Shown here: positions 23,041 to 34,050 of the stretch, in pieces
Numbering within the stretch: the stretch's first letter is position 1
Layout: the number at the start of each line of letters is the position of its first letter
Assembly: GCA_963932465.1 (NCBI GenBank)
Contig: OZ010790.1
Location: 97,122,363 to 97,186,362, forward strand
Source of the DNA: Maratus speciosus
Taxonomy: Eukaryota; Arthropoda; Arachnida; Araneae; Salticidae
DNA: 64,000 nucleotides
Direction: 5' to 3'
The notes under the pieces: model-generated
What the model saw: only the letters and a program-made list of their open reading frames with translations
Told to the model about the DNA's origin: nothing
Databases searched by the model: none
Position numbers and translations under genes: made by a program

Positions 23041-23772
23041 GGGGGCACATATTGTTCGTAAGTAAGCAGAATAAAGATTTGAATAAATGAGCATAAAATG
23101 TTATAATAAAAGTCTTTGCCCAATAATTACAAAATATTTTCAGTCATTAGTGTATTAATATCACGTAATAACATTTATAAAATTTTAATACATTTATTTC
23201 TACACAAAATACTTTAAATTAATACATTTGTATGAATATGGGTTCCTGTATATGTGTGTTCGTACGGTTACTTTAATATAACTTGTAAAGAAAAATAAAA
23301 CTATATTGTGAGATCATTTGAATCTAAAAAATTAAATGGCTAATCATGTAAAGTACTATATAACAGAGCTAACATTTTAAACAATATATGCATATTCAAA
23401 ATATTTTATGTAATTAATACATCGCAGACTGGTGTTATTTAATAATTTAAAAACATTAAAAGCCATAAAATTTACAGAAACTAAGCAATTTACAATTAGT
23501 CGAATTCTTCCATATCTCTTTTGAAAGCAAAATTTATCCATAATAAACTATAAACTTTTAATTTATTAATTCTAAAACTAAATTTAACGCTTTTAATGTT
23601 TTATAAATATACCGCTAGTGTCACTAGCAACAATCATAAATCACTATGAAAAATAAAGTCGTCTGATAGGTCATAAGTTAAACTTTCTCTTCTAAAATTT
23701 TTTATACTAGAACTGCCTCCAAAATCCGACTTAGCTTAATGAAGGGTGCCTAGAAAAAAAGATAACTGATCT

Positions 23773-23898
23773 CAGTGTTGAATTCAGATACTTTTCTCCG
23801 GGAGGGAATTCTGGGGCTCCGGGGGGGGGGGGGGGATTGCACTTTTTGACCATTGAAAATACAAATTCTCAAGTCTTCCGGCCCTGAATTCAACACTG
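23773..23898. mobile_element. 126-bp MITE with CAGTGTTGAATTCAG tips
   Basis: CAGTGTTGAATTCAG at 23773 is perfectly inverted at 23884-23898. The interior has a 15-base G run (23821-23835). In sister repeat copies the flank reads GATCACTCATTTC; here ACTGATCT and ATGATTTA flank the tips, compatible with a decayed duplication. hAT-like by its CAGTG tip. Confidence 0.65.
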
Positions 23899-24075
23899 AT
23901 GATTTAAGCACTAAAAAAATGAAAATTTTAATCTTTTTCGGAGAGAAGATTTTTTTTTTTTACTTTTATTAAAATTATACGTTTCACCAGAATTGTTTTT
24001 TTAGTAGATATTGTCAAAAATATAAATTTAAGTTAAATATTCATCATATAATAATTTAAAACATAGCTTTTATTG

Positions 24076-24107
<32 letters not shown>
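24076..24107. repeat. (GTT)n microsatellite
   Basis: About ten GTT units. The poly-glutamine run on the other strand is an artefact of this repeat. Confidence 0.95.
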
Positions 24108-24108
<1 letters not shown>

Positions 24109-24335
24109 GTTTTAAACAAAATAGCTTTGTAAAGAACGTCGGAATTTATAATAAAGGGAGAAAAGGGAAAAAAAAGTCCTGACATTTTAAAGATATTCTC
24201 TATGCAGTTTATACAATATAAAAGAATGTTATTTACTAAAAGAAAACTTAAAATTTGCAAAAGTGAAGCAATTTACAATTAAATCAAATTCTTTTGACAC
24301 TCTTTACACAGCAAAAGTTGTTAAATTAATCATTA

Positions 24336-24338
24336 CAC

Positions 24339-24378
<40 letters not shown>

Positions 24379-24561
24379 TATGTAACGTTACTCCATTTTA
24401 ATGAGTAATTTAACTGGTGTTACGTTACACTAATGTGTAATATTACAGCAGTTATATCAGTTTAAATTACACCATTATGTAAGTTAAATTACTCCGTAAA
24501 ATTGTAAATAGCACGCTGCCGCCAATTTTATGGAGTAACGTTACATAAGTTTATTACAGTG
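24336..24561. mobile_element. 226-bp MITE with TA target duplication
   Basis: Tips CACTATAAAA (24336) and TTATTACAGTG (ending 24561) are flanked by TA on both sides. The subterminal block TATGTAACGTTACTCCAT is repeated in inverse near 24533-24546 (ATGGAGTAACGTTACATA). An A-run of about 35 (24342-24376) sits just inside the left tip. Confidence 0.78.
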
Positions 24562-25060
24562 TAGTAATTCATGAATTAAATTTGCAGTTTCATAAACGTT
24601 TATCTGCCGAATAAATGCCCCAGCGATTTCAATAGCGATAACCATAAATCACTTCTGAAAATTAAATTCATATAATGACCATAAATTAAACTTCCTCTTA
24701 TAAAAATTTTCAAGTTGGAAAAATCTTCCGCAATACGACCTCACTCAACGTCAAAGACACCTACAAAAAACCGATCACTCATTCATTTATTTTTTATTTT
24801 TTATTTTTTACAATACTCGACAGAGGCCTTTTTCCTTCTCATTTTTAATCGTTTAGAAAATGGCAAAAGTTTTAAGGTTTGTCAAAAAGTTTTTTTTTTT
24901 TTTTTTTCATTTTATTGAATTTGATTTCTTTTTTCTAAGAAAGATTGTGAAAATGTTTTTAAGTTGATTAATCATGTCATAGTCATTTAAAATATAGTTT
25001 TATTTGGGATTTTATTATTATTATTATTATTACTTAAAACCTTGTTAGTGGGTATGTATG
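24562..25060. repeat. About 1-kb repeat family, copy 4
   Basis: TGCCGAATAAATGCCCCAGCG at 24605, then AACCATAAATCACTTCTGAAAA, ACCATAAATTAAACTTCC and ACGACCTCACTCAACGTCAAAG. It ends in a (TTA)n tract at about 25010-25031. Confidence 0.75.
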
Positions 25061-25952
25061 CAATTACTTTGTATATTGCTGCATAAAGATTTAAAAAAAA
25101 ACAGTAAAAAGAGTTCTAATAAAAGTCGTACGTTACGCGTAGATTGCAAAAACCTTTATATATTATATAAACAAAATGCAACTTAGGAAAAGATATACTG
25201 CCATTTATTTCTACGCGAATACCCAAAATAAATACATTCGTTTTAATTATATTTTCTGTATAACGTAAATGCACCTATAGGTGCAACTGCAAACCAGCAA
25301 TGAGCTGCTAATTTTTAATGTTTGAAAACAAGTCCTTAACGCATTTCTGAAAACCGACTGGGAGAAATCTGATTGACTAAAATTCCTAACTGTGAACTGT
25401 CTATGAACTTTTTCGAATAATCTTTTTTTTTTTCTGGTAGTGTAGAAGTTTATTTACTAGAGTGTCTTCAAAAACGGAATTTTTGGCAATTTCTTACAGA
25501 TTTCTTTAAGAGATAAGTTTTCATTTAAAATATTGTTTCTTTACTATTATATTTTATTTTGCCTTAAACTATAATTGATATACTTTATTACACTCTAAAT
25601 AATTAGTTAGATAGCCGAAAACTTAAAAAATGAGTATTTTATTAATTTTGAACCTCCTTTTGGATCACTATTTCTTAAACTGTAACCAACAGTGGGCATG
25701 GGAGCCCCACTTCTGTAGAATATGTCAAATTTTTTTTATGTTTATTTATTTTAATTAAGTATTTTTAAGTATTGAAATATTTTGTTAATTTTTTTTAATA
25801 TTTCGTTAAGTATTTATTTGAATTAAATATTTTTTATGTGCATATTTCTAAGTCTTTGTAAATAATTTATTTAGTTTTGTGTTCATCAAAATGTACTGGT
25901 GCATAAGTGTCCACTTTCAATATAATTAAAGTGGTATAACATAATTAAAATA
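25061..25952. other. AT-rich non-coding stretch
   Basis: Includes TTTCTACGCGAATACCCAAAA at 25211, another counterpart of the copy-1 insertion site, so it belongs to the same decayed repeat. No gene was seen. Confidence 0.5.
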
Positions 25953-26820
25953 CAGTCGGACCTCTATTTTGCGAACTTTTACTTGGAACGAAGAACATTT
26001 TGCAAATTTCTTCGTAAAATAACCTCCAAATAGCGAAGTGCATTATCTATTTAACGGACTTTTTCTTGGGATCTAAATTTTTTTTCTCCCTATTTCGCAA
26101 AATATTACTGGACATTTCAAACTTATTCTTTCTTTTAACACATTTTATGATGATCAATGACCAAGACCAGGTCTTACCAGGCACCTAACTCCCCGAGAAC
26201 AGTAAAATCGCTGTGATTCTTTGCTTTTCATCCAAGAAGTGCAAACTTTCAATATCCCCTTTTAGCCCTCTAATCCCCTAGTCTCCCGTTTTCTAGATTG
26301 TTGATCATGATCAGTCGTGTTGGTAATTTCGGTTCTTGTAGCTCGAAAATCTCAAAGCGAAAGTTCTTGAGCATCAAAGAAAAAAAAAATACTCTTGATG
26401 AGGTGGATAAAGGCGTGAAGAAAAAGAATACTGCTTTAAAATTTGGTATTCCTCCAAACAGCTTATCAACCATAATAAAAAAAATCGTGATTTTAATGTA
26501 AGATCATTTTTTAAACTGAAAATACAATGTATTTCCAGACAATGTTTTGTTTCATTCTTATTTCCCTTGCAGATTTCTTTTTGATGGGTAAAATAAATAA
26601 AGCAAATAGATTTATAAAAATAGATAATTTATATAAATAGATAATTTATAAAAAAAAAAAAAAAAGTGTGGTTAATTACTTTTTAAAATTATATTTAGTG
26701 TTTATGGACATGTTTTGTGTAGTTTAGAGTGTTAAAAAAGTGACTCTCTATTTAACGAATTTTCCATATAACGAACTTTTTCTCGGGATTTAGCGACTTC
26801 GTTAAATAGAGGTCCGACTG
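25953..26820 (+). mobile_element. Tigger/pogo-like element with CAGTCGGACCTCTATTT tips
   Basis: CAGTCGGACCTCTATTTTGC at 25953 is the inverse of AAATAGAGGTCCGACTG ending at 26820, with TA on each side (25951-25952 and 26821-26822). It is 868 bp, an internal-deletion derivative that keeps the N-terminal DNA-binding part of its transposase (26298-26501). Confidence 0.88.
26298..26501 (+). pseudogene. CENP-B/Tigger-type N-terminal HTH, truncated transposase
   Basis: The reading frame contains KRKFLSIKEKKNTLDEVDKG followed by VKKKNTALKFGIPPNSLSTI and IKK. This matches the first helix-turn-helix (CENPB_N/Psq type) of Tigger and jerky transposases, and of CENP-B itself, which is derived from them. 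The frame stops a few residues later, so the second HTH and the catalytic domain are absent. As a 67-codon frame with a start codon it could still encode a small DNA-binding peptide, but nothing shows that it is expressed. A shadow frame covers the same span on the other strand. Confidence 0.75.
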
Positions 26821-26822
26821 TA

Positions 26823-28680
26823 CACTGCAAATGATTTTCCCTCATAGATCGTAATGTAACGGAATAATTTTTCATGTGCGTTTTGTAGATGAACCGTAAA
26901 TGCTACACACGTTATTTTCAATACCAAACGAACCATACTAAACCTCAATAACATATATTAATTGCATGGTATTTGAGCGAGTTAGAATACGGACAGACGA
27001 CAGATAAACAAACAAACCGAATTCAATAACCACGTTCAAGAGTGTTGGAAAGTGTTAATTAAAAACCAAAGACATACCACTTTGGAATGATACATCATGA
27101 TACTTTGGAGCAGCTATATTTATATAGTTTTCATTTCAAAAAGCAGACAAATACAGAAAACAAAAATATGAAGGTTTAGATTTGGTGTTACAAAAATAAA
27201 TTTTTCCGTGAAATATAATTAAACAAAAACAGAAATACAAATGTCTAGATTAATTTTTACAATTAATTGTTATGTATTCAACTATGTTGGAAACCGTTAA
27301 AAATGGTAAAAAAAATTTGCAAAAAAAAATACTCAAAAATTAGAACCTATATTCACGGCGCATTGTTTTAACAGCAAGATATTATTCAAAATCCTCATAA
27401 CTTTTTAGAAAACTAAATTTATCAAGGGTGAATCATGAAGGTTTGATTTCCAATTTCAAAAATACTTTTGAAACTAATAAATATTCCGTCAATATCACAA
27501 GAGATAACCTTAAATCACTTATGGAAAATAGTTTCATCTAATGGCCATAAATTGAACTTTCCCTTACAAAAACTCTTCATGGTGAAAAAAGTTTCACCGC
27601 CCGACTTGCTTCAATGTATAAGTCATCTAGATAAAAATAAAAAAAATCGCTCATTACATTTTGATTACAAAACTTGACAAAAACTTTTTTTCTCAGTCTT
27701 CAACATTTGGAATAAAATGAAGAATTTAATAAAACTTTAAGCTGTGTTTTGTTTACAATTATTTTTGAGTGCGGAGGAGCCCCATAACACTCCTCTCGTT
27801 ATCTGCCAAAATTGCGGGAAGCGCGATAGCGCTCCTCTTGTTACGTTACAAAATTGCGGGAAACGAAATAGCGTTCCTTTTGTTTTATGCAAAAATTGCT
27901 GAGAGGATGATAGTGCTCCTATTTGTTGACTCAGTTTGGTGTGCATTTAAGCTGGTTGCACTAGTGAAGTGTACGATTTCTGTGTACATCATTTTTTTAT
28001 ATATATATACCCAAACACATTCGCATTTTTAGCATATATCCACAAGATTTGTTCAGCACTGAAACGGTTAAATATTTACTTTCACAGAATTTTTACATTT
28101 TAGTGATTAATGCTATTAAAAGGAAGCATATTGTTTTGCATACAGCATGAAGCATACAACAAATTTTTAATGTTCATCTTATTTAATTATAGCGCTATTA
28201 CAAATTCTGTGATTTAAAAATCAATTAGAAATTTTCTAATCTGAAAAAGTGGTGTCAAACTCTTTGGAAATTCCAATGCGAGTAGGCACGTCATATTACA
28301 AATTTTCGAATGTTTACTCTTAGCTGGACGAATCGTCACACATCATTTTAGAGCGTAACAAGAGTTGTGAAATTCTATAGCAAAATAAGCTGTTACAAAT
28401 GTATATTTTTCTCGAGAAATACTGAAGCGATTTCATTTTTTTTTCTTGGTATTTATAATTAGCTACATTTCGATCGTTTTAGTTTTCTGGAAAATTAATT
28501 CCTCTGCAATAACCTTAGTTTTAAAAAATATGTATTACGCATAACTTTAGGCAAAACTTTTTTCTATTATTTCTTGCCTAAAGGTCAACTTATAGTTTAG
28601 CTACTGTCAAAACTATCTGAAAAATTCTGGAATGACTCCACACTCCACTCAATTTTATGAACACCGTTGTGTCCAGAATG
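26823..28680. repeat. About 1-kb repeat family, copy 5, and flanks
   Basis: Copy 5 is at about 27470-27740 (AAATATTCCGTCAATATCAC, then CTTAAATCACTTATGGAAAAT, GGCCATAAATTGAACTTTCCC). At 27770-27925 a GCGGGAAGCGCGATAGCGCTCCTCTTGTTA-like block recurs three times at about 55 bp (AAAATTGC followed by GATAG(C/T)G(C/T)TCCT). The rest is AT-rich with no gene. Confidence 0.6.
27775..27925. repeat. About 57-bp tandem repeat, 3 units
   Basis: The motif CAAAATTGCGGGAA then CG(C/A)(G/A)ATAGCG(C/T)TCCT recurs at about 27808, 27850 and 27890, followed by TTGTTA or TTTGTT. Open frames on both strands (27737-28032) simply follow it. Confidence 0.6.
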
Positions 28681-28898
28681 TATATACACTGGCGACCAAA
28701 GTTAAGGGTAGCTACACGTTTTTTATAGTAATTCAAAATAGCTACCATGAAAATTTAAAAAAATGTATAATATGTATTTTGGGGAACAGGTAACATAATG
28801 TTAGCACACAGTTTTGAATAAATGATGTTTAGCGTATACTTTTGCATATCCTGTGAAATATAATATTTTTGAGTTGTGCCACTTTTCTGGCGAGAGAG
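28681..28898. other. Lone Tc1-like tip and non-coding sequence
   Basis: TATACACTGGCGACCAAAGT at 28681 looks like a Tc1/mariner-superfamily tip beside TA. No inverse partner was found downstream. Confidence 0.35.
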
Positions 28899-29118
28899 CC
28901 TAGGTTAACGAAAAAGATAGGATGCCGCACCACGTTTCGCGTTCTCCTCCCTTCGGACCGCTAGAGACACGTGATACTTTTCTGGTTTACCCGCATCTGT
29001 ACTTTACCTGCACCTGTATCACGAAAAGAATATCACATGACTCAAGCGGTCCTACAAAAAAAAGGCGAACATGTAGTGTAATGTGGCAGCCTGTCTTTTT
29101 CGTTAGCGTGGCGTGTAT
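28899..29118. mobile_element. GC-richer foldback (imperfect palindrome)
   Basis: TTAACGAAAAAGATAGGATG at about 28905 is inverted as CAGCCTGTCTTTTTCGTTAG at about 29088-29107. Further inside, GGACCGCTAGAGACACGTGATA pairs with TCACATGACTCAAGCGGTCC and GGTTTACCCGCATCTGTACT marks the centre. The 80-codon frame across it (28922-29164) is explained by the palindrome. Confidence 0.55.
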
Positions 29119-30213
29119 GCCATATGATTTTTCAAATAATAAAAATAATAAATGTAAAATATGAAGTACTATGTAAGTGGTTCTGAAACCTAATTAATAT
29201 TTTTTTTTCTTCAAGCTAGACGTCAATTTCTTTTTAACCTTTTAAAAAATCAATGCATCGCAATCTAATGGTACTACTTAATAAAAGTAAATTTAAGATT
29301 ATTCAGACTTATAACTCCTTAGAGAGCAAAATTCATTAACAATAGATAAATTATTAATTCCTGATTATCAATTTCAAAAGCTCTTATTGACCGTATAAAT
29401 TTTACTAGAATACCGCTGACAGTAACCATATATAGTATACAAAAATAAATATTTTTTTTTTTTTTTTTTTTGCAAAAAAATGTTTTAGTGCCAAGATTTA
29501 CAAACAGGAGAACCTTTGAAGTGCCAACCCTAGTAGAAATAGTTCAAAAAAGAGTAGAAAAATGTCGCCGGTTGAATGTGCTACACGAAATGAAGTAGAG
29601 AACGATGAATGTGCCACGCGAAATGATGCGGAGTACGGTGAAAGTGCCAGTGATACGATACGCGGCGATTAGTGGTCATTACGCAGCTTGATCATGTTGT
29701 TATTGTTTATATCAATGGGATATTTTTAAGCAAGATAAAAATATTAAATACATAAATAAAAGAAATGTTTACAAATTATAATATTAGGTATTTAAACTCT
29801 AAATGAAAGGAAGCTAGGTACCTACATTTTAAATTCTTGAACTAAGAGCCCAAAAGGAGTGAAATGGAAAACACTGAAAGTGCCAGAAGTAGGGGTTTTT
29901 CTTTTTTTCGCTCTCTTGAAAAATTTTCTCTTTTGGACTTTCAGCAGTTTCCATTTTTAGTCCTCAATTCAAAACAGACTTTCGTTTTAAAACCTTAGAA
30001 TGTAGTTACGTAGAGCTCGATCGTAATTAAAACTTCAATTTAAAATTTAATTATCAATTTAAAAAAATTTCATTAGATTAAATTCCCCAAAAAAGTCAAA
30101 ACGTATAAAACATATAATTTTAACCACAATTAGAATTTTTTCATTTTTATAATTAATAATTTCTAAGTAAATGTGAAAATTTAAAGTGTCACAATCAGAC
30201 ATTCTTATTCTCC

Positions 30214-30245
<32 letters not shown>

Positions 30246-30946
30246 GTTTTGGAAATACCAATTCTTGCCTCAATACGCCTGTTTCGCAACTTTCTGCATA
30301 ATGCCGTTCAAAACTGAATTTTCGCGGCAAGTGTCACTAATCCCTCTTCATAAAATTATCTTTGGCTTTCATCAATCGCTAATCTGCTTCAGCATGAAAC
30401 CTGACGACGCTATACTTTCTCAATCAAGTATCCCCTTTTCTTATCTCTCCCCGTTCTTTATTTGGAACATGTTCTAAAGTACTTCACTGCGAGGGAATTT
30501 TAATTTGCATTTTTCGATAACAGCTTAATAGATAAAATATTGCGTTAAAACTTTTCTCGAATAATATGGTAGAATTCGAAGATACGTAACATGAACGTCA
30601 CTGTTATTTCTCTCAGTTATTATATTTCATTTAATAAACTGTTTCTTTATACGTGTATTTGCAATACTAATTTATTAATTTACTAGATAAAAATCTAACA
30701 AGCATAACGCTTAGAAATTGTTTTAAAAGAACATTAAATAAAAAAAAATTCCTCGTTACATTTACTGAAAAGTCTTAGAAAATATCATATCAGCTTGAAG
30801 GTGATAACTTTATACTTTTAAAACAAGTATCACCTATTTTATTTCTGTGAGCTTTATTTATAACATGAACAAAGATACACGTTGCCCAATGTCATTACTC
30901 ATTTTAAAGGGTGCTACAGCAAGTTATTCATCAGAAATTCATGAAA
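29119..30946. other. AT-rich non-coding stretch, further decayed repeat copies
   Basis: 29389-29440 echoes the 1-kb family (ACCGTATAAATTTTACTAG). 30340-30560 starts a second family shared with about 34780, 36200 and 42650 (ATGAAACCTGA, then TTCTTATCTCT..GTTCTTTATTTGGAA). A (TAA)n tract lies at 30214-30245. Confidence 0.55.
30214..30245. repeat. (TAA)n microsatellite
   Basis: About ten TAA units. The poly-isoleucine frame on the other strand is its shadow. Confidence 0.95.
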
Positions 30947-30949
30947 TAT

Positions 30950-31135
30950 GGGGAGACCCGTTGCTACTTCGCGGAACGGCCAGCACGAGGAATCGGAGGT
31001 CCCTTCCTTCTTTCTTTCTAACGGATGACCAGCCATCTACCTACCGGTGCCCCCAGCTGAACGGGTTTGTACCTGGTATCGGGAGGGAATCGCCTGATCG
31101 CCTCGTGGCGGCGAGCTATCTGACGAACACCTAGG
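30950..31135. other. GC-rich island of unknown origin
   Basis: Nearly 190 bp of clearly higher GC content than either flank (for example CCTGATCGCCTCGTGGCGGC). Open on the plus strand (to a TAG at 31132). On the minus strand, 31073-31130 could be a 58-bp exon (TAG acceptor, CAG/GTACAA donor). No tRNA A/B boxes, rRNA or known transposon motif was recognised. Confidence 0.4.
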
Positions 31136-31484
31136 CCGTAATATTGCCAGTGACAATTACAGTGTTGGTGACTTCGTTTTTCCCGATTACTTAAAATACA
31201 TTATATTCTTTGTGGCTTGTCTCCTGCACATCACAAATATTTGCCATATTAAGGGAAAGAATTACCTGGATTTTTAGATGCCTAAAAGGTGGTGTGGACT
31301 TGCCAAAAACGAAAGAACTTTATTAAATTTTGAAGAGAGGGAAAACAAACATGGGGCGCCACTTTGAAATAAGTTACACTTAGAGATAAATTTTGGGGGC
31401 GAAATGCAAGACGCAGTTATAGTTATAAGGGGAATGAGATCCCACCTTTCTACCGTACTCCACCGGGTAAAAACTGGCTTCGTA

Positions 31485-31824
31485 CACTGTAAAAAAACCA
31501 CTGTAAATTTGCCAGAACAAACTCGATCACAGTGAATGTGCTGTATCTTTCTTTGGTTTCCTGACTATATTAACATGGAAAATACAGTAGTTGCGTAAAA
31601 TTAACAGCACAATGTGCTGGCAATTTGGACGTATTTTTTTACAGCACAAACTGCTGGCGTCCAAATTGCCAGCACATTGTGCTGTTAATTTTACGCAACT
31701 ACTGTATTTTCCATGTTAATATAGTCAGGAAACCAAAGGAAGATACAGCACATTCACTGTGATCGAGTTTGTGCGCGAGATGAACAGTACTTTGTACTGT
31801 AAAAATGTCGTTTTTTTTACAGTG
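31485..31824. mobile_element. 340-bp foldback MITE with TA duplication
   Basis: Tips CACTGTAAAAAAAC and GTTTTTTTTACAGTG are flanked by TA (31483-31484 and 31825-31826). The interior is a near-perfect palindrome: 31518-31631 pairs with 31658-31771, 114 bp per arm with a single visible mismatch and a 26-bp loop. The CACTGTAAAAA tip is related to the MITE at 24336. Confidence 0.9.
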
Positions 31825-31898
31825 TAGGCTGTCCCATTGGATAAGGTCCGGTAGCTCTTGCAGGCAGTTTGCTTATAAGTAACTAATAAAGACGCGGC

Positions 31899-31901
<3 letters not shown>

Positions 31902-31943
<42 letters not shown>
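31902..31943. repeat. A-homopolymer, 42 bp
   Basis: Uninterrupted A run, possibly the tail of a retroposed fragment to its left, although no parent was recognised. Confidence 0.9.
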
Positions 31944-31944
<1 letters not shown>

Positions 31945-33370
31945 GAGTGGGTAAATGTGTTTACAGATCGCACAGAGGAGTTCGTTTAATATTCCTTTCA
32001 AAACACTTTATCCTTTTGCAAATCTGGTATCTGTTAGTTCCACATTTCGCAACCAGGGGCGCACTATTCTAAACAAACCTCTATCCGAACGAAACTCCAT
32101 TTTAGAACCTATTCGTAGATATATTAGACGGGGGAATCGAGCCCAAAGCACCCGGGATAGTTGGCGCCACCTGGCGGTAAAAAGTGGAACGAAAATATGC
32201 AAGGCTATGGTGCATAATATGAAAGAGTGGTCAAAGTGGTGTCGGCAAAAGTTAGAAAAGAGGCCCCGGTTGAAAAGGTTGAAAGTTAGAAAAATTGCTT
32301 AAAATACACATGTTAGAGACCGGGGGGGGGTAAATATAAGACTTTTTGAAGTTTTTAGGATTTGTCGTGTGATTGCAAGTGTTCAGCTATAAGTATTCAA
32401 AATTTCAAGTCTTCAACTTAATTAGGGGCTCAGTTAGGGAAAAAAAAAAAAGATTAAAATACACAAGTTAGAGTCCAGACGGGTAAATATAATACTTTTT
32501 CAAAATTTTATGATTTGTCGTTTGATGTGAGGTGTTCAGCTATAAGTATCCAAAATTTCAAGTCTCCAACATGTATAGTTTCTGAGAACGGGTTCTGTGA
32601 CAGACAGACAGAGGAGTGAGACGAATAGGGTTTCATCAGATGAACGAAACCCTAAAAAAAAGCTCTGCAAGGGAAGGGGTTAGAACATACGAGGTCCCTT
32701 CCTTCAGTTACTGGCAGGAATAGAAGACACGATCACGGAAGATCACACCAAAAAAATTAAAAGTTAAATTCAATAAGTAAGGAGTAATGAGTACCATTAA
32801 ACAGTAAATATTAAGTAATAATAAGGAGATGCTGTGAATTTTTTCTCGAGCAAAAAATGCTTTTCTAATATTTGGTCTACCGTGATTGGGACCAAATTTT
32901 TGCCTGGACCTTCATTTCTGGAATTTCGGGGCATTAAATCAACTTGATTCATTTTTTAAATGCCTTTATTAGAGTTGTAATTTTCCAATTGAATGAAAAA
33001 GTATCCAGGTCAGCATTTAAAATAGGAAATTTTTGCTTAAGCTGAAAATGCTGTGCCAACTGAACTATTCTGCACAAATCTGGCGGGCGCATTTCACTCA
33101 GTCAAGCTTTTGATCGGAGCATCTTTAGCGTTATCTGAAAAATCTCAACAGAATAAATTACAAGTTATGGAACTGCAAGAAGACCCTAGAAAGCTTTATT
33201 TATTTAAACTTCATATTATGAAATGATAGGTATAGTTTGTTACATAAGTGCATTTTAAATTAATTTATTAATTTATAAAGTAAAAACTCATCCTAGATGG
33301 CACGCAAAAAAAATTTGAAAGATTGTTAAATAAAATAAAAAAATAAATACATTGACTTTGAATACTTGTA
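31944..33370. other. Non-coding stretch with a ~200-bp direct repeat
   Basis: AAAATACACATGTTAGAGACC... at about 32301 and AAAATACACAAGTTAGAGTCC... at about 32456 start two ~155-bp direct repeats sharing GATTTGTCGTGTGAT, AGTGTTCAGCTATAAGTAT and AAAATTTCAAGTC. The 115-codon frame at 31955-32302 has no recognisable domain. TTGGCGCCACCTGGCGG (32161) is a CTCF-like core. Confidence 0.5.
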
Positions 33371-33383
33371 CACTCATGGGAAA

Positions 33384-34050
33384 TTGAAAATAGCGCACCA
33401 AGAAGGAAGCATCGGATTGAAATGAAATTTAATACACATAATGATACAGATGAAACATTCACTTGATCTCAAAATCAAGACAATTAAACAAATACAGTGT
33501 GTAGAATTAGACAAATGCAGCGCAACTTTGTTAGCGTGTCTGACCGCCGCCTGATGCAATACATGCCGAAACGCGGTTCGGCATTGAGTTAATTAGACGT
33601 CTGATGATGTCCAAAGGCAGATCTGTCCACAAATCTTGAACAGCTATCTTCAAATCATGTACAGAGTGACACGGCGGCATCTGGCGTTTCAGCTGGTCCC
33701 ACACATGCTCTAAAGGGGCAAGTCCGTGGAGCAGGCCGGCCATGGAAGAGTCTGAACATGAGGTAGGAAGTATTGAGTAACTCGAGCTGTATGCGGACGA
33801 GTATTATCTTTCTGGAAAATTGCCCCTGGAGGACCAATTAGGAAAGGTCCCACATGGGGTCAAAGAATATCATCAACATACCGCTGGCCCGTTAAGATTC
33901 CACGTACCACAATTAGAGGCTATCATAGGCATCGGCTATGGCCCACAGACCACTATGCCTGGTGTGCGGGCAGTGCGTCGCGCGACAGCGTTGGTGGATT
34001 GTACCGTTCACCAGGGCACCTCCACATCCGTATGCGGTTAGCATTTGTCC
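33384..34050 (-). pseudogene. Tc1-like (DD34E-type) transposase remnant, left arm
   Basis: The minus-strand reading contains RMWRCPGERYNPPTLSRDAL, VRGILTGQRYVDDIL, FLIGPPGAIFQKDNTRPHTA (second catalytic D) and, after a frame change, EHVWDQLKRQMPPCHSVHDL (third catalytic E), ending IRRLINSMPNRVSACIASGG and a stop near 33530. Several stops and shifts break it. The motif order is that of Tc1 transposases of the RMWRRPGERY type. The part before RMW is missing. Confidence 0.8.

Larger units (their letters stand above)
23041..24335. repeat. About 1-kb repeat family, copy 3, with a MITE and a (GTT)n tract
   Basis: The anchor AAATATACCGCTAGTGTCACTAG (about 23605) is followed by CATAAATCACTATGAAAAATAAAG and GAAGGGTGCCTAGAAAAAAAGAT. 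A small MITE (23773-23898) interrupts it. 23205-23260 is the intact counterpart of the site split by the 17166-22188 composite. Confidence 0.75.

Noticed and set aside
24033..24260. Minus-strand frame with a poly-glutamine run
   Set aside because: The Q-run is the reverse reading of a (GTT)n microsatellite.
27737..28032. Overlapping frames on both strands with repeated peptide motifs
   Set aside because: The repeated peptides reflect the ~57-bp tandem repeat at 27775-27925, open on both strands by composition.
30847..31134. 95-codon plus-strand frame over the GC-rich island
   Set aside because: High GC content lowers stop frequency; no domain seen, and the minus strand is an equally good candidate. 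Kept only as an unexplained island.
30950..31135. tRNA or SINE promoter boxes in the GC-rich island
   Set aside because: No convincing A box or GGTTCGANTCC-type B box at suitable spacing.
31955..32302. 115-codon plus-strand frame rich in R/K
   Set aside because: Considered as a gag-like or ribosomal-type basic protein, but no motif matched and its start lies in an A-run flank.
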